A DNA stretch of 64,000 bases from DATAGF01 sp963819845 (lineage in GTDB: Bacteria > Actinomycetota > Thermoleophilia > Miltoncostaeales > Miltoncostaeaceae), in NCBI GenBank assembly GCA_963819845.1, contig CAWFXQ010000012.1, forward strand, positions 310,001 through 374,000, given 5' to 3'. The notes below the pieces were generated by a model. It searched no databases. It saw only the letters and a program-made list of their open reading frames with translations, and was not told the origin of the DNA. Below are positions 53,172 through 61,814 of the stretch, in pieces; position 1 is the first letter of the stretch; each line of letters opens with the position of its first letter. The translations under genes were made by a program, and so were the position numbers.

Positions 53172-54411
53172 GTGGGGCCTGCTCGAGAGAGCCGCGGCAC
53201 GGCGGCTCCCAAGCGCTTTGGGCGACGGCGCGCGCTGGCGCTCCTGATCCTCATGGCGGCTGCCGTCGCCCTCGCGCTCACCGCGTGCGGACCAGTAGTC
53301 GAGGAGCCGGCCGCCGGCAAGCGGCCGGCCGCGGAGCCTAAGCACCCGAGCGCGATCCTGGTCAGCCCGTTCCACGACGCCCAGGTGGTCCGCGCCGACG
53401 ACGGCATGGACCATGTCGAATACGACCTTCTCGTCGTCAGCGTGCTCGACGAGCCGGTGACGTTGTCGAGCGTGACCGTCCTCGATCCCGCCGGGAAGGA
53501 GCTCCAGCGGATCGACGGCGACGCGCTCGCCGCCGCGACCCAGACCCTCTTCGCGCACACGCCCTCGCCCGTGATTCCCGCATCGGCGGCCCGCTCGGTC
53601 AACGTCAACCTGATCCTGCCGCCGGGCACCGCGCCGGAACGGGTCACGCACCGGATCGCCTACACCCTCGAGCCGGACACACACAACGCGGTGTTCATCG
53701 GCGTCCCCGAGGTCAACGGCCCTGAGGTCACGATCGACCGCCGACCGCCGATCGTGATCAAGCCGCCCCTCGAGGGGGATGGTTGGCTCGTCGCCAGCGC
53801 GTGCTGCAAGCCCAACCTCCACAGAGATACACGATTCGCCATCGACGGTCGCCGCCTCGAGACCCCCGAGGCCTTCGCCATCGACTGGAACCGGATCAGG
53901 GGCGACAGGATCTTCGACGGGGACGGCAGCAACGAACGAGCAGCACTACGCCTACGGAGCGGACGTGCTCGCGGTCGCCGACGGAACCGTGGTCTCGGTC
54001 CAGGACGGCAAGCCGGATCAGACCCCGAACGTGTTCTTGGTCCCGCAAGACTTCTCGGACTTCGGCGGCAATCATGTGATGCTCGAAATCGCCCCGAATG
54101 TCTTCGCGATCTACTTCCACCTGCAGCCGGGCAGCCTCACGGTGAAGGTCGGCGACGTCGTGAAGGCCGGGGCGCGCATCGCCAGGATCGGGAACACCGG
54201 CCCCTCCGCCGGCCCCCACCTCCACTTCGGCCTCGCCGACAAGCCCGACGGCGTCGCCGGACGAAGCCTGCCGTTCGTCTTCGACAGCTACACCCTGGTC
54301 GGCTCGGTGGACGAGGAGGCCTCGACAGCGGACCACATCGTGATCACGCCGGACCGGCGGCAGGTTCGTGACGCGTATCCGCTCCTCAACCGCGTCCAGA
54401 ACTTCCCCTAG
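53172..54411 (+). CDS. M23-family metallopeptidase lipoprotein (one frameshift)
   Basis: About 412 residues after correction. A signal with lipobox (ALALTACG) is followed by a beta-rich domain, a CC motif (ASACCKPNLHRD), the FAIDW segment, and an M23 domain. Near 53931-53937 (AACGAACGAG) the frame shifts from the first part (IFDGDG) to the second (EQHYAYGADVLAVADGTVV). The zinc-site HxH is in GPHLHFG and a first-ligand His in EQHYAYGAD. M23 enzymes cut peptidoglycan cross-links or act as regulators of hydrolases. A paralogue follows 54 bases downstream (54466). Confidence 0.78.
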
Positions 54412-54465
54412 CCGAACGCTCGAGTGGGCGATCGGCGGCATACGACGAAAGAGGCGGTCGCGCGA

Positions 54466-55770
54466 ATGTCGGAGCGTCGGACATGGTTGCTCGCGGTCGT
54501 CGTCGCGGCCCTGATCGCGGCGGCGGGGATCTCGACCTGGGCGGTGGCGGGGACCGCGGCTGACTCCAGCCCCGATGCGGCGGGGGTCGAGCCCGACCAC
54601 CAATTCACCGTCCTCGCGGCGTCGGTGCTCACGCGCCCAAGCGCCGTGCGGGGCACCGATGGGCGCTTTCACATCGCCTATGAGCTGGTGCTGACGAACG
54701 CGGAGCCGTTCGCGCTCGACGTCGAGCGCGTCGATGTCCGCGATGCCAAGACCCACCGGGTGCTGCTCTCGCTTGCCGGGCCTGACCTGGTCTCCAGGAT
54801 GAACCCGGTCGGCGACACGCCGGCGGGCGTGCCGCCGGATCGCCCGCCACCGCTTCCATCGGCGACGCTGCTCGCCCCGTCCGGGTCATCGGTCGTCTGG
54901 CTCGACGTCCCCGTGCAGCGGAAGGCGGACCTGCCCGCCGACCTGGAGCACCTCGTCGTGAGCTCCGCCCGCCCTTCGCCGGGAGGTGACTCGATACAGA
55001 TCCCGAGCCTGGTCGGTCGCGTCGCGGTCGGGGCGCAGGCGCCGTTGGAGCTGGGCCCGCCCGTCGGCAGCGGACTCTGGGTCGCGGCCGAGGGCTGCTG
55101 CGACGATCCGACACACCATCGCCGGGGCCTGCTCGCCATCGACGGCGACCAGGTCGTCCCGCAACGCTTCGCCATCGATTGGATCAAGCTCGATGAGCGC
55201 CATCGTGCGTGGGTCGGCGACCCCGCCGAGCTGTCCAGCTACTTCAGCTACGGGGAGCCCCTGATCGCCGCGGCCGATGGAACGGTGGTCGTCGCCCGCG
55301 ACGGCGCCGCGGACGCGCCGCCGCCGGACGATCCGCCGCCGCCGCCGCTCGCGGGGCTCCCCGGCAATCACGTGATTCTGCGCATCGCACCGGGGATCCA
55401 CCTGAGCTATGCACACATGAGGCCGGGCTCGGTACGGGTCCGCGTCGGAGAGCACGTCCGCCGGGGCCAGGTGCTGGGAGAGCTCGGCAACAGCGGCGCA
55501 TCGGCCACCCCACACCTCCACTTCCAGGTCCAGGTCGGGCGCTTCTTCCTCACCGACGGCCTGCCGTTCGTCTTCGACCGCTTCGAGTTCCTGGGCCAGA
55601 TCACCGACACGTTCTGGGACGGGGACCTCGGTCTGCGGCCCAACGGACAGCTGACCTTCGTCCCGAGCCCCGAGTCGGGTACGCGCCGCCTCGAGATGCC
55701 CCTGAATCACGATGTCGTGCGATTTCTCGACCCGAAGCCCGGGTCGGGTGGGCCGGGCGGCGGGCCCTAG
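54466..55770 (+). CDS. M23-family metallopeptidase-like protein, paralogue of the upstream gene
   Basis: A 434-residue membrane-anchored protein (helix TWLLAVVVAALIAAAGIST). Same order as its neighbour: beta-rich domain, CC motif (AEGCCDDPTHHRRG), AIDWIKLDERHRAW, then M23 domain with SYGEPLIAAADGTVV and TPHLHFQV. The HxH of the zinc site is kept, but the first-ligand His of the neighbour (EQHYAYGAD) is replaced here (SSYFSYGEP), so activity may be lost or altered. Pro-rich insertion (PPPDDPPPPP) in the middle. The ATG at 54466 is preferred over the GTG at 54424. Confidence 0.8.
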   Translation: MSERRTWLLAVVVAALIAAAGISTWAVAGTAADSSPDAAGVEPDHQFTVLAASVLTRPSAVRGTDGRFHIAYELVLTNAEPFALDVERVDVRDAKTHRVLLSLAGPDLVSRMNPVGDTPAGVPPDRPPPLPSATLLAPSGSSVVWLDVPVQRKADLPADLEHLVVSSARPSPGGDSIQIPSLVGRVAVGAQAPLELGPPVGSGLWVAAEGCCDDPTHHRRGLLAIDGDQVVPQRFAIDWIKLDERHRAWVGDPAELSSYFSYGEPLIAAADGTVVVARDGAADAPPPDDPPPPPLAGLPGNHVILRIAPGIHLSYAHMRPGSVRVRVGEHVRRGQVLGELGNSGASATPHLHFQVQVGRFFLTDGLPFVFDRFEFLGQITDTFWDGDLGLRPNGQLTFVPSPESGTRRLEMPLNHDVVRFLDPKPGSGGPGGGP

Positions 55771-55864
55771 GCCGTAGACGAGGTCTGATGCTCAGCGGGC
55801 GGCCCATGGCGGCCCGCGAGGGTGTCCCCGCACCGACCCCCGCACCGTGTCGAACGCTCCCGCA

Positions 55865-55937
55865 TGCCCCCGGCAGGAGTCGAACCTGCGACACCAGGTT
55901 TAGGAAACCTGTGCTCTATCCGCTGAGCTACGAGGGC
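55865..55937 (-). tRNA. tRNA-Arg (anticodon CCT)
   Basis: A 73-base cloverleaf on the minus strand. Acceptor GCCCTCG pairs with CGGGGGC with one G-U; D-arm AGCTCAGCGGATAGAGC; anticodon stem CAGGT/ACCTG with loop TTCCTAA (anticodon CCT); T-arm CAGGTTCGACTCCTG; discriminator A. CCA is not encoded. Its 3' half is repeated at 52340-52383 and, decayed, at 47269-47312. Confidence 0.95.
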
Positions 55938-56143
55938 CTGGCCCGCAGGATACCGCTCCCCAAAGCGATTCTCGCCCCCTGACGCTCCCCTGCCCAGGAG
56001 GGGCCAGAGAGGTTGCGCGGGCGTCCAGAGTCGTTGCGCGGGCGTCCGAGAGCGTCTGAGACGTTGCGCGAACGTTGCGCGAGATCTCCCGGGCTCTCCG
56101 TCCCCAGGCCCCCGGCTGCCGAGGTAGCGTGGGCCGGTAAGCG
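55938..56143. repeat. Short direct repeats of GTTGCGCG upstream of the hypothetical gene
   Basis: GTTGCGCGGGCGTCC occurs at 56012-56026 and 56033-56047, and shorter GTTGCGCGA copies start at 56073 and 56084. The last pair forms a near-palindrome around AACGTT (GCGCGAACGTTGCGC). No gene is seen here. Possibly an operator array for the gene at 56144; a tRNA promoter also lies in this interval. Confidence 0.5.
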
Positions 56144-56572
56144 ATGGCCCCTCCGACTGAACACGAGCGTTGGTTCTGGCATCTCGCCGGGGACCTAGAG
56201 GCTTCCCCCCTCCCGCCTGAGCGCCGCCTCGTCCATCGCGCCGTCTCGTACGGGGCGGCCCAGCTCGCCGACTGGATCCTTCGGGAGCGCGACTCTCCGT
56301 TTCGGCGCAAGCCGCCCGAGCCGGGCTTCGCAGAGCTTCTGCCCTTCCTCCGGCGACTGCGGTGGGCTGTTCTCTGGGAGGTGGCGGACACCACGACGCG
56401 CGAAGAGCCTCGCGAGGTCCGGGCAGAGAAAGCCGCCAACCTGTTCGGAGAGGGATCCCACGTCCTCCCCACTCCGAGCGCGGATCTGCCGGAGATCGAG
56501 AGGTTCTTTCGGTCGCTTGGTTCCATTGACGCTCCCACGCCTCCCCAAGAGGAAGCTCCGTTCTGGCGCTGA
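56144..56572 (+). CDS. Hypothetical protein
   Basis: A 142-residue soluble protein rich in Trp, Arg and Glu (HERWFWHLAGDLEASPLPPE, RWAVLWEVADTTTREEPREV). It lies after the tRNA and a repeat cluster. Codon use is less strongly GC3-biased than in core genes. The next frame continues with protein-like sequence, so it may be the first part of a longer broken gene. Not recognised. Confidence 0.55.
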   Translation: MAPPTEHERWFWHLAGDLEASPLPPERRLVHRAVSYGAAQLADWILRERDSPFRRKPPEPGFAELLPFLRRLRWAVLWEVADTTTREEPREVRAEKAANLFGEGSHVLPTPSADLPEIERFFRSLGSIDAPTPPQEEAPFWR

Positions 56573-57019
56573 GACGCTGCTCGTCCTTCCCGAGCTGTAT
56601 GCGTGGCTCGCCGAAGGCGATGGCTTCAAGAAGGCCAGGGAAGCGGACGCGGAGCTGGACTTCGGACTGCGCCTGAAGGTCACGGGCGACCTCGTGCTCG
56701 GCGTCTTCGACGAAGGGAGCGCGATCTGTGGGGCTTTACCGGGTTCGAGCGCTATGACGAGGCCATAGTCCGAGCCCTCGACACCGGGCCGCGGAACTAC
56801 GCGCTCATGTGCCTTTGGGCTTTCGAGGCCCTTGAAACCCCAGACATCGCCCGCCTTCGTTGGGCCGATTATCCGGTCGCGGAGCGCTTCGATATCTCCG
56901 GGGAAGTGGGCCATGCCGTCGCACCAGGCGACGAGGGCCGGGCGCGGAGGGGGAGCAAAGTCCATGCCCGGGGGTGCCTCCCGGTACCGGGGCCGGGGGG
57001 AACGCCGATGATCGGCTGA
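56517..57019 (+). pseudogene. Broken continuation of a hypothetical gene
   Basis: Two overlapping frames give one protein-like reading: LYAWLAEGDGFKKAREADAE and LVLGVFDEGSAI in one, then, after a one-base change near 56730, WGFTGFERYDEAIVRALDTG and ADYPVAERFDISGEVGHAVA in the other. It could be an extension of the 56144 gene or a separate coupled gene. Not recognised; ends with a Gly/Pro-rich tail. Confidence 0.5.
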
Positions 57020-57043
57020 CAGGCGCCGTTCACGCTCGCCCCA

Positions 57044-57614
57044 CTAGTTCACCCTTGGTGATGCTTCCTCAGGGGAGTATGTCTCCTCCGGGGACACAGT
57101 CTCGTCGTCCGCCACCGCCTCTAAGGCTTCTGGGACGTCCCACGGATTCGTCGTGTCGCGCTTGTTAGCGTCGCATCGCTTGAACACGTAGTAGCCCCAG
57201 ACGGTCCCGCTGACGGCGATCTGCTGGCCCGAGCGCATGAACTTGTCACGGCTCTGCGAGCCCGTCTCGAGAAAAACGAACGACCCGTTGACGAGTTCCC
57301 ATCCCTCGTTGCACACCGAGTTCAAGATGTCGGTTGGATCGGTGGTGGATTGCGGCTTGCTGTATGCGCGTCATCGCGACGGTGACGGCCTTCGTCGTGA
57401 CGACGTCGAACGAGCTTTGAAAGATCTGATCACCCTTCTCATAGGCCAACCGGGCGAGTCCCGCCGTGAGTCAAAGAACTCTTCCCGAGAGCTTCTCCAT
57501 CGCCTTCGCTCGCCGCTCGCGCGCCTTCTCGGCATCTTTCGCGGCGCGCTCGGCCTCCTTGGCCAATCGCTGAGCGTCCTTCTCCTCGGAAGTCGTGCGC
57601 TTCATTAGCGCCAT
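57044..57614 (-). pseudogene. Broken conserved hypothetical protein (GWELVNGSFVF family)
   Basis: A charged coiled-coil N-terminus (EEKDAQRLAKEAERAAKDAE) leads into RLAYEKGDQIFQSSFDVV, then, after a frame change near 57365, SKPQSTTDPTDILNSVCNEG and WELVNGSFVFLETGSQSRDK. This layout is that of a conserved actinobacterial hypothetical family that I recall but cannot name. An in-frame TGA near 57470 is a second lesion. The ATG at 57614 has a strong AGGAGG nine bases upstream. Either a recent pseudogene or sequence errors. Confidence 0.6.
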
Positions 57615-57751
57615 GTCACTGAGCCTCCTGCGTGTCGATTCCCACGCCGCGACGACTCAGGAGTCGCTGGACGAGCCTAACCGGAGGCCGTGGAGCTGCA
57701 CTCCGGTGGCCACAGGCTTCGAGCCCCGCAGCGCCTCGAAGGCGCGCGAGC

Positions 57752-58435
57752 CTAGTCCGTTGCCTCCTCCACCAGCCGCTGACGCGCCTCGGCGATGTCG
57801 CGCCGAACGCGCGCTAGGCGGCCGATATCAGCCACCTCCGCCGCTTCGACAGCCGTCGTGGCGGATGAGAGCAGAAGGTTCCGCCCACGGAAAGATCGCC
57901 GCCGGCGAGGAGGTATGCATTGAGGCGATCGCGGATGGTGCGGCGGAGCTGGGACAAGCGGCGCGCCGCTCGGGCTGGCCGTCCTGGGCTGCACTGATCG
58001 CGTCATCGAGCGCAATCGCGGCATTATCCATCCGGAAATAGAACTGGTGCGCTCGTCGAATCGCCCTGTCGGCGTTTTCGGCCGCCTTGGCGCAGGGACC
58101 ATCCTGGGGCTCACCCAAGGTCAGGTCTGGCCATGAGACGAGAACGTGGGAAGTCCGCCCTGCGCCTCCGATCGCTTCCTTGACGGTGCGGTTTACACAC
58201 ACTCGGTGGCGCTAGTGGCCGTGCCACGAAAGCGGGTGCCCCTCCAGTAGGGCGAGTCGGGTAGCGAATCGCGCACGGCGGCCTCCGCCGCGGCGACGTC
58301 AAGTCGATCGTCAGCAACCGGAGCCTCGGCCGTAGTTGCCGACGCCTGCTCGGGCGCCGCCTCCTCCGTTGGGGACTCCGAGCCGCACGCAGCGAGCGGG
58401 AGCAGCAGGAGAACCAGAAGGACGAATCGACGCAA
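57752..58435 (-). pseudogene. Broken lipoprotein with coiled-coil C-terminal half
   Basis: Begins with a lipoprotein signal (VLLVLLLLPLAACGS), probably from a TTG start at 58435 with TACGAT eight bases upstream. It reaches RGTATSATECV and stops; a two-base slip in the TGTGTGT run near 58197 restores VNRTVKEAIGGAGRTSHVLV and SWPDLTLGEPQDGPCAKAAE. Further shifts near 57955 and 57890 lead to LRRTIRDRLNAYLLAGGDLS and ARVRRDIAEARQRLVEEATD. The intact protein would be about 225 residues. No family name is known to me. Confidence 0.55.
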
Positions 58436-58591
58436 CGATGAGAATCGTAGGCGCTCTCACCAGACTTTCCAGCCGCACGAGTAGCTGCGTGGAAGGCACG
58501 GGTGAAGGCTGATGCGCTAGATGACCGACTCCCACTTCCTGCCCCCACCGAGGAAGCCGGCCTGTTCCCACTTGAAGAAGCGGAGAAGAGC

Positions 58592-58913
58592 ATGTGGCTG
58601 TTCACCACCCGAGGCTTCTACAGCGCCGTCAGCTCGACGGCGGTGCGACGATCATGGTGCGCGCGCGGGTCCGTCGAGACCTCGAGCACCTGCGCGCCCG
58701 CCTGCCCGATCCGGCCCCGGGATCGAGGACTCCCCCCAGCGCGACTACCCCTACCGGCTCTTCATGTCGGCGGGTGAGTGGTCGAGGCTCTGCGGGGAGC
58801 TCGCGGCCGAGATCGACTACCGGAACTTCAAGGACAGCGTCGCGAAGGATCGGCAGTCCACCTACCTGCGGGTATGGGCCGATCTAGTTGACCTTGGAGC
58901 GAGCCCACCGTAG
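58592..58913 (+). pseudogene. Broken conserved hypothetical protein (MWLFTT family)
   Basis: Starts MWLFTTRGFYSAVS, then, after one shift near 58630, DGGATIMVRARVRRDLEHLR, and after another near 58720, GIEDSPQRDYPYRLFMSAGE and WSRLCGELAAEIDYRNFKDS. Together these match a widespread short (about 105 residue) bacterial hypothetical family. GGAGAAG precedes the ATG. No biochemical role is known to me. Confidence 0.65.
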
Positions 58914-59015
58914 GAAGCTGCGCTCCCATGACGGCTGTGGTCGAGGACGCCGGACCACTTGCTCGGCCTTCATTGAGCTGGGGCCGCGGCACTTCCCATC
59001 AGGCCAGGCCGTGAG

Positions 59016-60085
59016 TCACACGCCGGTGTAGAACCGAACCCCCTCGCTGAGGCCGCGAACGCAGCGGACGCGGACCGTCTCGATCGCGACCTCTCGCTGA
59101 CGGCAGCGGAATCGTGACAGGTCGTCAGGCCAAGCCCAGCCGAAAACATCTCTTGCGCGACCTGACGGGCGAGCCGGCAGGCGACCCCTCGCGCCTGCAG
59201 GCCCGCGATGAACCCGACCTCGGGAATCGGGCTCGGACAGGCGCGCCATGCGCCTGGCCGCCGACTGGGCGGTATCGCGGGGACATGGCTGCCGGCGACC
59301 CGGTAGCCGAGATCGGTCAGGTCGGCGACGAAGCGCCGTGAAGAAGCGTGCCCTGTCCGGCTCCTGGTAGGCGCGGTAGATCCGCTTCCAGGCCCTCTCC
59401 TGCCGGCCCACGAGATAGGCGTCGGCCATGTACGCCGCCAGGTTCCCGCTTGCCGGTCATGCCGTCGGCGGCGCGGCGCTTGTAGGTCGACCACTGGCGC
59501 GCCATGTCGAGGAGCACTCGCCGGGATGCTCCGCGCTCGTGTCCACCAGGGCTCCGGCCCGGAACGACCAGATCTGCAGCGGGGTGGGCGACTCCGCGAA
59601 CGAGCCTCCCCAGCAGGCCAAGCGGGCATCCCAGGAGACGAACTCGACGCTGCCGTCGGCGTCGAGGTCCTCGAGCTCGCCAGGAGGCGTCTCCGCCAGT
59701 CATGGATCTGGAGGCGATAGGTCCCGTCGGCGGACAACCAGGCGATGGCCGAACGCTCGCAACAGTGGGCGCCGCCCGAGTAGAGGGAACGAGGATCTCG
59801 GGCTCGAGATCTCCATCCAGATCTCGACGATCAGCGGGCCTTCGGTACTCCATGGCGCTCCAGGGCGCCCATCCGGATCGTCGGCTCCCTCAAGGCCGTC
59901 GAAGGTCGCGCTGGCGGTCCCCCGCGTGATCTGGAGCGTGACCGGCTCGCCCTCCGCGTCCCGCGTGTAGGTCAGCTCCGCACTGACCGGGCCCGAGCTC
60001 GCCCGGGCCACGGCTGCGTTCGCGGCCAGGGGCGCGACAAGGGCGCCGAGACCGATGGCGAGCGAGAGCGCAGGGTCTTGAACAC
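59016..60085 (-). pseudogene. Broken secreted protein with FG-GAP-like region
   Basis: From a GTG near 60085 a signal helix (SLAIGLGALVAPLAANAAVA) leads to a beta-rich domain (VSAELTYTRDAEGEPVTLQI), then, through at least five frame changes, DLEPEILVPLYSGGAHCC, SADGTYRLQIHDW, ELEDLDADGSVEFVSWDARL and MARQWSTYKRRAADGMTGK. The YSGGAHCC segment and the Asp-rich DLDADG pattern are typical of secreted FG-GAP-like actinobacterial proteins. The left 280 bases (VGFIAGLQARGVACRLARQV, CRQREVAIETVRVRCVRGLS) look like a separate small secreted domain. Confidence 0.5.
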
Positions 60086-60094
60086 GGGGCCCGC

Positions 60095-61034
60095 TTAGCT
60101 GGTTGTCAGCGGCGGCAGCACGGGCGGGCTTGTCTGGTCCGGCCCGAGCGCGAAGTCTGAGATGCCCGTCGTGTAGAGGACGGGCGGGCCGGCGCCTGAG
60201 ACGAAGCGGAAGAGCCTGCCGCTGTCGGCGTGCTCCGTCGCGTCGCAAGGACAAAGAGGTCTCCGGTGCTCGACCATGCCGTGCTGTCGATCCGACCACG
60301 CGCGGCCTGGACTCCACGTCACGCGCCACGGCGGCCCTCCCGGGCCGACGAGCAGGCGTCCCCGCTCTTGCCCCAGCGGACGGCCGCGAGTCTGCCGTCA
60401 GGGCCAAAGCTCGGGGAGGACCACCCGCTCTTGGCCCAGTAGGCGGGCCGGACGGTCGCGGGCAGACCGAGCGCCCCGAGTGCCAGCCGCTCGATCCGCG
60501 CCGCCACCCCGACGGTAGACGTGCTTGACGACCGCGAGTCGGGTTCCGTCGGCGGACGGCGCCGGAGAAAAGCCCCATGAGGCCAATGACACCCTCCCGC
60601 TCGCCGTATCGAGGTGCCAGATGCCCGACGAGCCGAGGGTGTTGCTCAGACCCTTCGATCAGGAGCCCGCCGCGTGGATCCTTCAGGAGCGCGCAGTCGA
60701 ACGCACGACATTCCAGCGGCGCATCTGGGCTCGCAGTCGGCCCGGCGAGAAGACGGGACCTGTCCCGTCGGCCGCGGCGATCGAGCACGAGCTGAACTCC
60801 TGGTCGCCGGGTCGCGAGAACCACAGGCGCCCGTCGCGGTCGTAGGCGACACCGGCGGCGCCGTCGGTCAGCTCCAGCGAACTCGTCGGGCCCGTCGAGC
60901 GTGGCCTGCGAGACCACACCGTCGCTGACGATCGCGATCGTGTCGGCGCTGGCGACCGGCGTCAGCCAGCAGAGCGCCGCGACCGCCGCAAGCGCGACCA
61001 GGCCGGTGCGACCGCGTGGGCGAGGCATCACCAT
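60095..61034 (-). pseudogene. Broken secreted beta-propeller (TolB/WD40-like) protein
   Basis: Signal helix LVALAAVAALCWLTPVASA at the start. Then fragments in several frames: ELTDGAAGVAYDRDGRLWFS, LLKDPRGGLLIEGSEQHPRL, SLASWGFSPAPSADGTRLAV, SSPSFGPDGRLAAVRWGKSG and the end FALGPDQTSPPVLPPLTTS. Repeated S-x-DG-x-LA pieces indicate propeller blades. At least five indels separate them, so no full-length protein is made from this sequence as written. Confidence 0.55.
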
Positions 61035-61040
61035 CGCCGC

Positions 61041-61814
61041 CTAGTCCTCACAGGCGACTCCGTCGCCGTCACCGTCGAAGCGGTGCACGTCGGCGCCCAC
61101 CACGCGGAAGTTGCTGTCCGGGATCTCGGTGCAGTCGAGGTCGGGCGGATAGGCGGGGATGCAGGCGCCGGCGTAGTTGGGGTCGCACGATCCCCGGGCA
61201 CCCGGCCTGGTGGAAGGCTGGCTCGGCGAAGGGATCGGCTGGCCTTGGCGGCCAGTCCCCGGATCGGGCTGTGTGGTGTTGCCGGGGCACGGCGGACCCC
61301 AGAGACCGGCCTTGGCCTTCCGTGCCCGGTGCTGGGCCTTGAAGAAGGCGACCGCGTGCTGGAAGCGCACCCCGCCGTAGACGTAGACCTTGGCGTGGCC
61401 GCTGCGCACGAGCGAGAAGTTGACCGAGCCCTGCGCCCCCGAGCGGCCCGGCTTGTAGACGTAGGCCAGAAAGCGCCCGTAGCGGTCGCGGGTGTCCTGG
61501 GTGGGGTCGCTGACCAGGCGGACCCGCTGTCCGACCGGCAGCAGGCGCGCCGCCCGGGCGCTGGCCTGGGGCCCGTAGCACTGGACCGGCTTGGAGGGGT
61601 GGCGGGTCTCGGGGGTGTCGATGCCGATCAGGCGCACGGTGGTCTCGAAGCCGCGCGACTCGACCTTGATCGTGTCGCCGTCCACGACCTCCGAGACGCT
61701 GCCGGTGAGGGTGACTGCAGAGGCGTGGCTCGGGAGGATCACGGCGACCAGCAGGCCAAGGACTATGAGCAGCCGAGTTCGCGGAGCAGCCCGCCAATCT
61801 CGATTCACTCGCAC
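61041..61814 (-). CDS. Secreted thermonuclease with C-terminal Excalibur-like calcium-binding domain
   Basis: A 257-residue secreted nuclease. The signal helix is LLIVLGLLVAVILPSHASA. The SNase domain has VVDGDTIKV, VRLIGIDTPETRHP, the catalytic Arg and Glu region, and DRYGRFLAYVY, with ARKAKAGLWGPPC near its end. After a Pro/Gly/Ser linker, the C-terminus CTEIPDSNFRVV and FDGDGDGVACED is an Excalibur-type domain (DxDxDGxxCE). Such enzymes degrade DNA or RNA outside the cell. This is the one clearly intact gene of the right end. It overlaps the end of the upstream gene by ten bases. Confidence 0.9.
   Translation of the reverse strand: MRVNRDWRAAPRTRLLIVLGLLVAVILPSHASAVTLTGSVSEVVDGDTIKVESRGFETTVRLIGIDTPETRHPSKPVQCYGPQASARAARLLPVGQRVRLVSDPTQDTRDRYGRFLAYVYKPGRSGAQGSVNFSLVRSGHAKVYVYGGVRFQHAVAFFKAQHRARKAKAGLWGPPCPGNTTQPDPGTGRQGQPIPSPSQPSTRPGARGSCDPNYAGACIPAYPPDLDCTEIPDSNFRVVGADVHRFDGDGDGVACED

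Noticed and set aside
47313..55864. Integrase or excisionase inside the tRNA-bounded blocks
   Set aside because: I looked at all frames for recombinase patterns (R..HxxR..Y) and saw none; every sizeable ORF is accounted for by other families.
56012..56095. Possible CRISPR array
   Set aside because: Repeats are only 8-15 bases, irregularly spaced, and there are no cas genes.
57649..57667. Hairpin GACTC/GAGTC as a terminator
   Set aside because: The loop would be two bases and the stem six, with no T-run; too weak to call.
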